From Neodiprion pinetum (taxonomy: Eukaryota; Arthropoda; Insecta; Hymenoptera; Diprionidae): DNA of 64,000 nt. Below, piece by piece: positions 33,308 through 45,900 of this stretch. Below the pieces are notes generated by a model. That model did no database searches. It was given only the letters and a program-made list of their open reading frames with translations, and was not told the DNA's origin. A program made the translations under genes and the position numbers. The first letter of the stretch is position 1. The number at the start of each line of letters is the position of its first letter. The stretch is taken from the NCBI RefSeq assembly GCF_021155775.2, contig NC_060232.1:24125922-24189921 (forward strand). The letters are read 5' to 3'.

Positions 33308-36300
33308 ATGGCCTCCATAGACGATCCTACGATTTCCGCGCTCGTTTATGATTATTTATTGAAGAAGGACACATCCTTGGCGAAAGTCTTTCAGAAAAAA
33401 ACAAAAGCGGTAAGCTTCAGAAAAGAATTGATGTATTTTACCCTTGCGTGACTATATTCTATACGATATACCGCGGCCGATAATTGGCAGCCTCGATAGC
33501 CGCACCACGTGGATAATTTCGAAATCGAAACGGCTTCTTATAAAGCAATTAAACCAAGCACAATATTTCATCCACACGAGTCTCGTTATTTCTCTCGTTA
33601 AAATGTACTCCGTAACACATGTCTTTTCGATCTTCTTTCACGAAGCTTGAATACGAGACTCAAGATTTTCTAACCTCCCATGTCACATATGAGAAATAAA
33701 TTCGAACCTGCTTGACTGAATGTGAAACGTGTTTACTCACGTAAGCAGTTTATTGCCAATTAGCATTGGGAGTGTTTTCACCTGTATCTTTTTTCAATCA
33801 CGGTGTCATTCATCGTTATTACTTAATTTATCTCTAAATAGGTACTGATTTCAGTACAGCTAATATACCTTCAATATTGTACTTCTTAGAGATTCCTAAA
33901 ATTAACACTGTATAATTGCCAATTTTCACTCTTCGTGCACTTGATATAGTTGTTTAAAAATAATTGCAATAATATTTCAATATTTGTATTAATTCTACAG
34001 TTACATTGTAACCTAAAATATTGCAAACCCATGTTTTACGTGACAAATAGAAATTGAATACTTATTCCATTTGCGACATAACATAACCATGTACAAATGT
34101 TTTATGCGCTGATGATTTGTGTATATTATAGCGATGAATACAAAAAATATATACACATATTATGTACGTGGTAGATTTTTAAATGAAGTATTTGTCTTCA
34201 CATTCCGTGTACTTAAGATGAAACGAGTACATACTTAGAAATCAAACTTCTTTTATAAATATATATAAATATTCGTATATAGGGGGTTTCAGTTCATCCA
34301 TTCGAGTCATCGGAGATTTTGAGTTTTTGGCTGACCTACAACAACTGTTCCAGAATTACGGGACCTCGAATGGTTTGCGAGAGGTTAACGGTTTAATGTT
34401 TAAAAAAACACAATTAGTTGATACAACGGATCTATCTTTGAGCATGTATATCTTGTCTCCCTGATGCTGGTAGAATACTTTCGCAACTGATTTGCGAGTG
34501 CAAAGGATTTATCTTTAAAACTGTGAAATTGATAAATATTTAAGGACAGTTTTTAATTGCGAGATATTCCGAGAGGTTTTGATTTTGACTTTTAAACTAG
34601 AAGGGCATAATTTTCTACTTGAAAATTCCACTAAATACTTAAGAGATCCTCAAGTTTATAGAAGGGTGCTTTTTTTTTCTTAGTTTTTTTTTAATTATTT
34701 AATTTCTTTTATCGCCTGCTAGAGTGCAACCACTCTTTTTAGTTTTGAAAATAATCTTTTAATGTCAGGGAGCCAATATATTCATGTTCAAAGATCACCT
34801 TGCATCAAATGAATGGTTATTTTCAAATTTTGAAAATTCAATATTTCGTGGACCATTCAGCATCAGGCCGTATAACCCTAGAATAGTTATTTTGGGTTCG
34901 CCAAGAATCAAAATCTGAAATGCTGCCAAAATCAGTGACCCATGCGCAGAATTGCGATCCGAATGTGCTGGAATCCACCACACATTAAAAAGAATGTGTG
35001 TCGTATGGAGTGTGAATTGGAATTAAATGGCTAGGATTTCTCAGTACTTTGATCAAATTGAAAATTTATTCTAAACAAATTTTGAACGATTTTAATTTCA
35101 GCCTGAGCTTGCAAAAGGCTCTCCAACAATACTGCAAGTAATACAGCATTTTCAAAAGAATTCATCGAAAAAAGTTAATGTTAAAGCACAAAAGACAAAC
35201 AGCAGTTCAGATTCAAGTTCGGAGAGCGAAGATGAGGTGCCTAAAAAAGTGCCAATAGTTAACGGCAAAGCGCCAGTAGCAAAAAAGCCAGAAATCAAAA
35301 AGCAAGAAAGTTCATCAGAAGAGTCTTCTAGCGAAGATGAAACACCAGCCGTCAAAGTATCCCCGCCTAAACCTGTAGCTAAAGTAACACCTGCCGCAAA
35401 AGAATCAAGTTCAGATGACAGCTCGTCGGACGAAGCTCCGGCTGAAACAATTTCTTCAAAAACAAAACTGACCCCAGCTAAGCCAAATGCCAAAAAAGCT
35501 TCTTCCAGCGACGATTCTTCAGATTCTGAAGAAAATTCCAAAACACAAGTGGTGTCTAAACCTATGGCCAAAGCTGGACCTAAAGTAATCCCTGCAAAAG
35601 TAGCTGCAGCGAAACAAGAATCCTCGGACGATAGTGATGATAGTAGCGATGACGAACCAGCTGTTAAATCAATCTCCAAACCTGCAGGTAAAGCTGGCGC
35701 CAAGCCCGTCGCTAAACCTGTGGCAAAACCTGTGGCAAAACCAGTCGCAAAAACAGAGACTTCTAGCGATGATTCGGATGATTCATCAGAAGACGAAAAA
35801 CCGGCAGCAAAGACTCCAAGCAAAGTTACACCTGTAGTAAAGGCTACTCCTATAAAGGTTGTAAGTTCAGCAGCTAAAAAAGAAGAATCTTCAGACGACT
35901 CTTCCGACGATGATGAGCCCACTGTGTCCCCAGCTGCTAAGGTGGTAGCTAAGGCAGCTGTGAAAGCAAAATCGAGTAGCGAAGATTCGGATTCATCTGA
36001 AGACGAGAAACCTGCACCTAAACCAGTCACTCCTGCGAATAAAGCTACCAAACTTGTCGTTAGGCAGGCTAAAGAGTCCTCAAGTGATGATAGCAGCAGC
36101 GATGAGGAACCACCAAAAAAAAAGTTTGCAGCACTTCCAACTAAACCTGCAGCAAAACAAGAATCATCCAGTGACGATTCTGATGATTCATCAGAAGTTG
36201 AGAAACCAGTGCAGAAAGTTGTTGTAAAATCCACACCAGCTAAAACTGTTGTCAAACAAGTAGCTAAGAAAGAGTCCAGTGATGACTCTGATGAGTCTAC

Positions 36301-38716
36301 AGAGGATGAGAAACCTGCATCTAAGCAAGTTGCCCCCAAAGCTGTTGCTGAGGAAACATCCAGTTCTGAGGATAGCGATGAAGAGGAAACGCCAAAACCT
36401 AAAATTACTCCAGCTGAGTCCAAAAAAAGAAAACACCAAAATAACGATAACGATGAAGACGATGAAGATGATACAGAAGCAAAACAAGTTGCAAAAAAAC
36501 AAAAGGACAAATATAGCAATTTTGTAAAGGCTGGGAACAATGTAAATGGAGACAAGGTAACTATTAGTTGCAAACCTAGCAATTTTTATCTTGTATCATC
36601 AAATTTGCCCTCAATAGTACACTGAAACTGTTTTACACAGTTCTGGACATCAATATCATTTATTTTATCCATAAATTTAAATATAGAAAATTTAGTCCCC
36701 GCAACCTTTCAAAAACAAAAATTGAAGCATGAAATTTTTTATTTGAGCAGTAATCCTCTTTTTCCCTAGCGCTTATATGTTCCCTAATTGAAGCAGTATT
36801 TGTAGACGAATTGAAAACTAATGTTAAAGATGTAGGTACAGAAAAATATTTACAACCACCAATATTCGTGGAGTTCCTTTGTTGTTTACTTTGTTTTTGT
36901 GTATTCATATCTTTTAACAGAGTACTTCACTATCATTAATGTCACAAATTGCACTAATTTTTCATGGCTCCATTTGAGCCCACCATCAATGATATACTTA
37001 CCTTTTACTTTCATTCTGTGAACCAGAAAAATACACCATTCAGACGCGTAAAGGATGACGAGATCGAAGTGGATCCACGATTGGGGAGTAATGCATTTGA
37101 AGCTAAGGTAAATGCTCGGAAACAAATGAGTATGAAAACAAATGAGAAACACAAGGTCACTCCCATACTCTTTCATGAAAGTTGAGGATTGATCTGTTGA
37201 AAAAAAAAATTATACGACTTTGTCCTGATAATTCAAGTAACCAGAAAAGTGTATATACTCATATTGTTTATCGTAACCGACGATTGTTTAGTTCTGAATC
37301 TTGGACTTGGCTACCAAATTCGAAAGCCTTATTGCCACCTGATATTGTTTGCGCTCATGTTTCCATGCATTATCCTGAATTTTTCCAGGTGCCTGTCTCG
37401 TGTCAGTGGCCGAGAAAGGGCAGTGCTCGGACAAATGATATCAACTTTCAGATTGCTTGACCTTGTGTTTCTCTCTTGTTTTAGGAAGAGGGTGAGGAAT
37501 GTGCCCATACCCCAAATAACGGTAACTTCAGGGGCGGAAGAGGCGGTTTAGGTTTCCGCGGAGGAAGGGGTGGCGATAGAGGTGGTCGTGGAGGCTTCAG
37601 GGGTGGGAGAGGTGGTGATCGCGGAGGTTTCAGGGGGGGTAGAGGTAGCTGGGGTGACCGAGGAGGAAGAGGCGGTGGCCGAGGAGGGGGTGGCAGAGGA
37701 GGTTTCGGAGATGGAGGCAGAGGCGGTGGTGGACGAGGGGGAGGTGATTTTAGAAAATCTTGGGGAGGTGACGAAGGTGGCCGAGGCGGTGGAAGAGGTG
37801 GGGGCTTCAGGGGCGGCAGAGGGGGTGGTTTTGAGAAAAGAAATTCATTTGGAGATGCACCCGCTCAAAATAAGAAAATCACTTTTGACGATTGATTATA
37901 GGAGTTTTTAAAGATAAGGTAATCGCTCAACATAAGACTCATGGATGTATGAAAAAGCCTGTAATTGGTACGGTAATTCACAAGTGAGTTTTTTTTTTTT
38001 TTTTTTTTTTTTAAATAGAATCATTACATTTGTCGAATTTTTATAAATTCTTGATATTCAAAAAAAAGCACATCGTTTGGTTCTGAATTCAGTGGTGACT
38101 TTGTAGAATTCTATACGTAAACAAAGAATTTGGCATGACGTTAATCTGACACAAAATCAGGCTCATATGCGTCAAGCACGGAATTGGAAACTCTGATACT
38201 AAATTTTCGACTTTCCAATTAGTTTCGGACTTGTAGGACTTTTTTGTACTTTCATGATATCTTAGTAAAATTTATAATAAATACATGGTGTCCAGACATG
38301 AGAATTCAAGAATTCCGTTTGATCTAAATTCTGCGAGTGACTTTAAACTCGGCAATATCTTGCGAAATTCGAATACGTACAAGATCATTCATTTCTGTTT
38401 TTCTAAAGGTAATTTTTACATTTTTCACTGTTCGTAACACAAACCCGAAAAACTTGAAATTATCATGAAATCCTGTTCACCATGTAAAATCGTTACGTCA
38501 AGTGAAATGTTAAATGTGACGTGTAATAACCGAAATTATCTTGTTTTATTTTAACAGAAAGGTTTCCGAGGCTCATGGGGAGAAAGAGCAAATCTGGACC
38601 TGAAACACACCAGAGGGAAATCGTTCCGTCATGAAAAAACAAAAAAGAAACGTGGCAGTTATCGCGGTGGTCAAATAGACATGACAGTCAATTCCATTAA
38701 GTTTACCGACAATTGA
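33308..38716 (+). CDS. Nopp140: Nopp140 nucleolar phosphoprotein, with alternative 'True' and 'RGG' last exons
   Basis: Nopp140 (NOLC1/SRP40) is a snoRNP chaperone of nucleoli and Cajal bodies. Exon 1 (33,308-33,409) encodes a LisH-like start (DPTISALVYDYLLKKDTSLA). Exon 2 (35,102-36,556) encodes about 12 acidic serine clusters (SSSDDSSSDE type, casein kinase 2 targets) alternating with Lys/Pro/Ala-rich basic segments, the family's hallmark. Exon 3 (37,027-37,107) encodes NTPFRRVKDDEIEVDPRLG. All junctions are phase 0 with GT and AG borders. Exon 3 can join exon 4a (37,485-37,895, RGG tail, total 682 residues) or exon 4b (38,558-38,716, SRP40 C-terminal domain, total 598). The 476-residue antisense frame is only the complement of the Ser/Asp codons. 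Drosophila Nopp140 is known to have the same two tails. Confidence 0.93.
37485..37895 (+). CDS. Nopp140: Nopp140 alternative last exon 4a: RGG-box tail
   Basis: A 137-codon exon preceded by a pyrimidine-rich acceptor ending TTTTAG and closed by TGA. It encodes EEGEECAHTPNN, then dense RGG, FRGG and GDRGG repeats typical of RNA-binding RGG domains, and ends in KKITFDD. It is in phase 0 with exons 2 and 3. An AATAAA at 38,276-38,281, before the next exon, could end this isoform, which would make isoform choice a matter of splicing versus early polyadenylation. Confidence 0.88.
   Translation, partial: EEGEECAHTPNNGNFRGGRGGLGFRGGRGGDRGGRGGFRGGRGGDRGGFRGGRGSWGDRGGRGGGRGGGGRGGFGDGGRGGGGRGGGDFRKSWGGDEGGRGGGRGGGFRGGRGGGFEKRNSFGDAPAQNKKITFDD
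37989..38012. repeat. Poly-T run, 24 nt
   Basis: Uninterrupted T run in the Nopp140 intron between the two alternative last exons. It is just a simple repeat unless it influences splice choice, which cannot be judged from sequence. Confidence 0.9.
38558..38716 (+). CDS. Nopp140: Nopp140 alternative last exon 4b: SRP40 C-terminal domain
   Basis: A 53-codon exon with acceptor TTTTAACAG and stop TGA. It encodes the conserved Nopp140/SRP40 C-terminus, including GSWGERANLDL, GKSFRHEKTKKKRGSYRGG and VNSIKF, which is the most conserved part of the family from yeast to human. Skipping exon 4a keeps the frame. Confidence 0.93.
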   Translation, partial: KGFRGSWGERANLDLKHTRGKSFRHEKTKKKRGSYRGGQIDMTVNSIKFTDN

Positions 38717-39819
38717 CAAATCGATTATTTCACGTGAAATATTACGATTACAACATGATATACGCCATAGCTATTTCCTACAAGAGTCTTATTTTTATTA
38801 CAAACCACTTATTATTAAATTATTTCTCATTGTAAAACCGTTATAGAATCATCATTACTTTCCGACGTATCGGCAACGGTGTATTTATCACCTGACATTT
38901 AGCTTGTCAAAGCTAGATTTATGTTTTAAAACAATTTTATCCGTTCCGATTACGCATTATATCAAGTACACGTTGATAAAACGGGAACAGGGATCGAAGA
39001 ATTCCTATTACTGGCAGAAAATGTACACGAACAAACCACATATATGTATAAATAAATTCATCAAATACGTGCTACACACCGCCTATACATGTGCTAAAAT
39101 GAAGAAAAAAACATGGTTAAAACTTTACAATGAAATACAGTTATAGGCTTTTCACGTCGCCTCGCAACTCATTCCATACAGATATAACAATCTGTAAGGA
39201 ACGAAGCTACGATATGAGATAGTATTGAATAACAATTCAAATCGAAAATAAAAATAACTCCGACTATTGTTAATTTGTAGTTGTAGAAATATTACTATAA
39301 TTATAAAGTGTTGAGAAAAAAAAAATTTTTAAGAAAATACAACCACATGCGTGGTTATTATCGTTTTGTATATTATATATGTACGTAAGTATAGGTATAT
39401 TGTAACTCTGTGTACGAATATAACGTTCAAATGTGATGTGATCGAATTGATCCGTTATTAATAATAATCATCACTCGATACTTATCAAACGTTTGAAAAT
39501 TTAATTACCTCATATTTTAATCAATCTCTCCGTCTGCTATCAATCAAAACGTGTATAATGCTTCTAATTAGGTCGTACTTGACTTGAAAATATAGTAAAT
39601 CGCTAAATTTGAATGAATTTCTTTCAATTTGTACGTATCTTCAACACCGCGATTTTTCTCGTTGGGAAATTTTGTGACTGTGTAAAATATTGTCAAGCGT
39701 CACCTTGCCCATGAAGAGAAGAAAAAGGGAAATACCTTGGAAGCAGAATAGGGGCCATATTTCTCCCTCCTTCCCTCTCGGTTCCCACCACCGGCGCTTC
39801 CAGCAAAGAGCAGTTACTT

Positions 39820-39836
39820 ACAATTCTACAGTCAAC
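39820..39836 (+). promoter_or_regulatory. Initiator-like site upstream of the cystine-knot gene
   Basis: CAATTCTACAGTCAACCTC lies about 145 bp upstream of the first ATG. It resembles the TTCTTCAGTCAACG motif seen upstream of the THAP gene, with an ACAGT core close to the arthropod initiator TCAGT. Start-site function is inferred. Confidence 0.3.
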
Positions 39837-39979
39837 CTCTGGACATCCACCTGTAAAGACAGGTACTCGACCTCAAGAAACCCAGTGCATATAGTGACAT
39901 GTATAGTGTTTAAAGGTTCAATTTAGTTTTAATAAACAGTAGTTAGATATTATTTATTATTTTAAACAATATTCCAAAA

Positions 39980-42900
39980 ATGGTGCTTAAGATAGCCGCC
40001 TTGATGGTGAGTACCGTTGTTTATTAACATACAGTTTTTTTAAATTAAGTTATCCGCCAATCTTCATGAAATTATGTTTATTTTTGTGAATCCAAATACT
40101 CGAAAAATTGTTAAATATTGGTCGGCACGTTGTTTTTCAAATATTGTAAAAAGTACAAGGTTGTTTGACTAAAAAATTAACCAACGCTCAACGCACTTCG
40201 AAAAATTGAACGTTTAATTATCCATCAACAGTCAAATATGTATAATTTGAACACAACAATGAACCATAATTCGACTTCGTTTAATCGAACGTTTATAATT
40301 TGAAACTACAACCGGTGCAGCGCAGTGTCATTAAATGTATATCATTTAAAGCACGTGCGTTAGTGTTCACAGTAATTAGTTCTCTGAATTGATTTAGCTG
40401 TGACTCACAGAGACATACTATTATTACAATTTGATCGCGGTAATCGGTGAAAAAAATATTTAATTTCGACGAGTCCGCAGTTTGATACAAAAATTGCAGA
40501 TCTCAATAGAAAAAGATATAACACCGTCATATTGACCTTGTGTAAATTCAAATTTAGATTATATTGTTGCATGGATTCGAAGCCTAGATTGTTGTGATTG
40601 GATTTTGTCAGTCAAGACATTAGGTGATCCGGTTTTTGTGTCACTTCAAGGCGAAGCAGTTTCAGATGTTATTTATTCGTACATCGAAAGACAGTTAATT
40701 TATTCACGAAATTCTGTGCCCAAAAGACTTTTACCGTTAGGAAGCGACGTCGAGCACAGGCGACTCGTCATGTGCCTCAATTAAAAAGAAATTATATTCG
40801 GATATACGTAACACGTGTCCGCTACGACTAATTGTGTAGGTGTAATTAGGAATACGTTGCTTTACGAACAAAAAAAATCAGGGTTCCAATATTGCAGATA
40901 ATAAAATATATATATGCTTGGCAAAAAGCGAGAGCGTTAATCGAATCGACCGATTTGGTAAAAAATTGGGCGAATGAATCGGCGGCAAGTTGATCCGATT
41001 CAGCGTTACTCGTTCCCGGGATAATCGCAAGTTCAAACCATTCTCACGGGCATTGTTTGCTCGTGATCTTTAAGCGAGGAACTAGATGAATCCGTTAGTC
41101 AAGGTACTCTCATTGTTGAACGAGCATCGCACGCCAATTACGACTACACGATTAGCGATTGCACGTTCATAGTACACGGAAATTGAAATATTGTCCATGC
41201 GGAACTCAGAGTCTCCGACAGGATGAAGACCATGTATGAGTGATTTTTTGGGTAAAGTATTACGCTGGATTTAAATTGATACAAATTCACTGCGAGGAAG
41301 TCGTAATGCACGTAACGTACGGTATGATGATACGCTTTTCACATGTCAATAACCTGCGGTGTACTTCATTACGTACGTGTATGTGATCCGGACAACTTCG
41401 CGTTGCTGCAAATTGAATCCAATGATATGTATCTGCAAGTTATTAGCAATTGTTGTTAGTATAATACTGAGAAAGACCTTTGGAAAATATTCAAGATGTA
41501 TACATGGGTTATATATATACGGGTATATGTTGGCTTGGGTATGTACGATGCATCGCTAATCGCAGGTTGTCGTCGGTTAAGGTCAACGACCATTCTCGAG
41601 ACACGTGATAATACACTTAATCCTTATAGTCTAACTTGCGTCTGACCACAAAGTATAACGTACGCGTAATCGTATTGTAATTATCCATGGTGTGAATATA
41701 AGTGAGCAAAATTTTGTTCATACATGGGCTTCGTGTTAAAAAATATGGGATGCAATTTTATAGTACACACTATGTGCGATCGAAAAGTGTGACAAAACGT
41801 CGAATGTCAGTAATGTACAATAATTATAAAGGTACAATAGTGAATAAGTCCTCCAACTGGTTCGAAGTCTCAAACGTTATACACGTGAAATCTTGACAGA
41901 GGTAGAGTTAGTAGTGATCATTTACGACAAGCTAAAGTGCTGAACAAGTGCAGAGATTACTCGTTCTGCGTCTGCAGGAGTTGCAAGTCGAATTAAACCG
42001 GCTACTCTTGAAAGTAGAAAATTAACTGAAAATTTGCAAACGATATGGTATGCGGTTTATGGATCATGGTTATCATGACGTTTATCACGGTATCTGGCAC
42101 AGTTACACCCATGAAACACCACCTTGCGCTGCGATAATGCAATTTTCAGTTCAAGTCACGTCTCATTAAACTTAAAAATTGCATGATCAACATGTGGACA
42201 AGAACAAGGTCAAAGAAATAGCGTTCAGCAGATGAGTGCCGGGTATCTCTGCGATTCGCGGTACAAGTGTTCGAGCACTTTAAATGCAGTTTCTGTCTAT
42301 CTCGAGATGTATTGTTCGAGAATATTGATGGGCATTATTTGTAGACGTAGTACTTAAACGGTGGTACATACATGCATGTAAACTTACACACGTACATACA
42401 TAGTCAGGGTTCGTACGCAGAGGGAAAACCTGAAAAACCGGGAAAACTCAGGGAGTTTCTTACAGCAGGAAAAAGGCAGGGAATTTAGAAAATAAGACTG
42501 GAATCTTAAGTTTCTTGAAGAAATAAACTCGTTCTTATACGTACATTACTTGATATCAAACCTTTCGTTTTTTTCTTACTGAAAATCGCTGGCTGTTTGT
42601 AAATTAGTAGTCGGACAGTAAATTAATTACTAGGTAATATTGAAGGTATTGGTACATACTGATATGCAAAAAATAATGTCATTAATCAACGGCATATTTC
42701 ATGAATGGTTACTGAAAAAAATCCTATTTTCAGGCTGGAACACCTGGAATAGTGAGGGAATTTCGGGTTCCAAAAAGCGTACGAACCCTGATAGTAATGG
42801 ATACGTGGTAAAGCCGGCTATGCCTGTAGCCCAGACTGCTTTCACTGGCCAATTTAGCGTCGTGCAGGTCGTCTTCACTTGCAGTAGCCAAACGCGTTAG

Positions 42901-45900
42901 AACATTGCGAGCGACGATAACGGAAGTTATATGACTCGCAACCCAGAAACCCCGAACACGCGTCTATCGTAAATTGCCCGATGCTGCAGCGTGTGTGTAT
43001 CGATCGCCGTTCATTATCATGAACATGTTATAAATCGAGCCCCGTTAAAGTCAGCCATCCACGAATGGCACGTCTGTATGACTTTCGGTCGATTCCACTG
43101 GCACCGAATCATAATTTTCAAAGTAATTACGCGCTCGACGTGTGCACTGCATTGAAACGTGCGCGGATTTTTTAAGACTCGGAAGTAGAATTACGGTCTG
43201 GGTTACAAACTCGCGGGAAAGCATTAAAATTAGTTGCAGATCGCGAGTACGAGCGTTTAGTGAAATTCGCAATTTGGTTTTGACCTTCAAAGAACTTGCC
43301 GGGTTCGAGGAGAGACGGACATGATCACCTTTGGCACACTTAAAGAGTCGTTCCTGGAACATGCTTGCATGCAGACGTGATTTTATCTGCCCACTATTAC
43401 ACCAAGAATGTGAATATTCAAGAAGTGGTTCACTGAACCGACGGCTAATTTGTACTGGAATCACGAATAGGCAAACCTGAATACATTAAACGGCACGTTC
43501 TTGTAATTTTAGTCACGAAGTAGACGGTTTTTTTTTCTTGCTCTCTACGATTGGTTCTGTAATTCTGGGTCATCGGAGAAAATCGCAAAGTGTGCGAAAA
43601 AATTTCAAAATTAGACACCAACTTTTTTGTTTGATTATGTTCGTCGACCTATTTTTTTAAAGGCAATTGTGTAAAATACAGAATTTGCAAAACATTTATT
43701 GCATGCAGTTGAAGTCAAATTAATTAATGGTTGGTAAACGATCGGATGTATTCTAATTTTTTCAATTTTCTAATTCTTATTGAATAAAGGTTAAATATTG
43801 AAAAATTGACTGGCTAGGCTGATTAGACTTCCAATCGCCTTTGGTGATTACAAATAAAAATTGACAGTTACTTGAAGATTGAAAATGCCATTCTTGAGGT
43901 AATTTAATCTAGGCGAATCGAAGGTTTTTCGAAAGAGAGCTAAACCTCCGTATATTTTGAAGAAAATGATGAGAATCGTTTGCTTTTTGAAGAAGTTATA
44001 TCCATTTGAAAAAACTACTAATCACAGATATGATAAAACGAATTTTCGGTCAATAAAGTTAGAATGTCCGTGTAATAGGGCTTGGAATTTTTTTTTTTTA
44101 ACAAAATCCCGAAATTGAGATTCTCTAAAATTATACAAAGAATAGCACATATTTAATCGCCAAGTGATTTGAATTTTTGATTTCAACCTGTGTGACTGAT
44201 TTGATGTGAAATTGGCAGCTTATTTTTAGATATTTACTGTTATTAAAAGATATGCGTGATAAGACGAATTTGGCGGTACAAGGGTGTACAATTTTTTTTT
44301 CGGAGCATTCGCTATAATAGCACTCAAAACGTATATCTACACTAAAATTAGCCGAAAAAATGAATAAAGGTATAAAAGGCCTTATGTTTCGTGGATACGC
44401 TCTTTCAGCACTAAACCATGTTTTATTTTTCGTATTTATAAATGGTACAAGGTTGCACCCAATATTTTTGTGTTTGTTTCGCAAATGACGAAAAGACTTT
44501 CGAAATATAAAGATTTAGCGATTTCGTGAAATATTAAAATTTTTATTTTATACATTCTCCAAAAATGATATCGAACGTAACAGCATAACGTTGTACCCGA
44601 CAATTTTTCTTTTTCGCTAACACTTTCAAAACCGTTGAAAAGTAAAGATTCGTCAATTTTCGAAAGAATGTTACAAATTTTTTATGTTCTCAAAAAATTA
44701 TATCAATCGTAAAGGTATAAAGTGATTATTTTTCATAAAGTTCGAGATGAAAGGGCATAACCGTCAGTACTTACGACCATTTACGGCTAATTGATCCATT
44801 TTTCGATTTTAACGTTTTTCAACGTATTACTAATTCTTCAGGTTTGACGCGAGGTAAAAAGTCGTATAACGACGCATACATCCTTGTACCATTAGACATG
44901 CGATATACTTCTGTTAAATAGACATAAAACTTGTTTATGCCTAAAAATGCAAGTGACGAAAAAACTCTGTATTCAACAAGGAAATCTACGTTAACTCGAA
45001 CATTTTACGCCAATTTAAAATAATTGTCAGGGTTTATATTATCAGCATCCGCGTGATCAATGCCGCGCTTCTTAGTTAATTGCAAGTAAGAGATCACGTA
45101 AATCTCTTCATAATCAATCTTCGAATTATGTGTTATTGTAATTGCACCAGAAAAATATAAGATAAATCTTATCGAGGCTGACTTTTACAGTGTAGAGTGT
45201 AGACTAGACACATCGTTGAACACTGTCTAAGGATTGTAAATTTATCTCGTAAGAAAGAACCTGATCGATTTACAGTTAAATAAATTATGAAGCAGGACAA
45301 AAAGACAACCGGTTAGTCGCCTGAATGTCTTCGCACAATAATCCGTGACAATCATTATAGCTGTGTCTAATCGTTTTCCGTTCAGCGGAAGTAAGTGGTT
45401 ATTGAAGTGGAGAGAATCCGAGTCATTGACAGCTGTATAATTAACGACCGTCATAGTTTCTGAGACCAGTCATCATCCGGTTTAAAATCACTGCAGCTTC
45501 AGGCAAAACTCTTAGACAAAAAACCGTTTCTTACATTGACTCCGGCAGTGAAACCACATTATTTCCGTTATGTCCCGTTAATCAAACATTTAACGCCTCC
45601 TCGACCTTACGTTATTTTTTTCTTTCTTTCCTCCGCAGATGCTCAGGTACCTTGGGCTAATTTTCATCCTGACTACAGTCTGCCTGGCATCAACTGCGAC
45701 CCGAAAATGCGAGGGTGGTGGTCTCGGGCTGAAATATGTCTGGGGAGATGCCCTCACAGATCCCACCGATTGCATAGGACCCAACGATATGCAGTATCCT
45801 TCGTAAGTGCGAAGTGTCTAAAAAATTTCTCGAGGAATTTCTTCACGAAGAATTACCAAATTCTTAGGATTGAGTCAGTACGAATCAAAAATTTAAAAAA

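Noticed and set aside
35152..36582. 476-residue minus-strand frame opposite Nopp140 exon 2
   Set aside because: It is the complement of Ser/Asp/Lys-rich codons; the plus strand has the domain order and splice signals of Nopp140.
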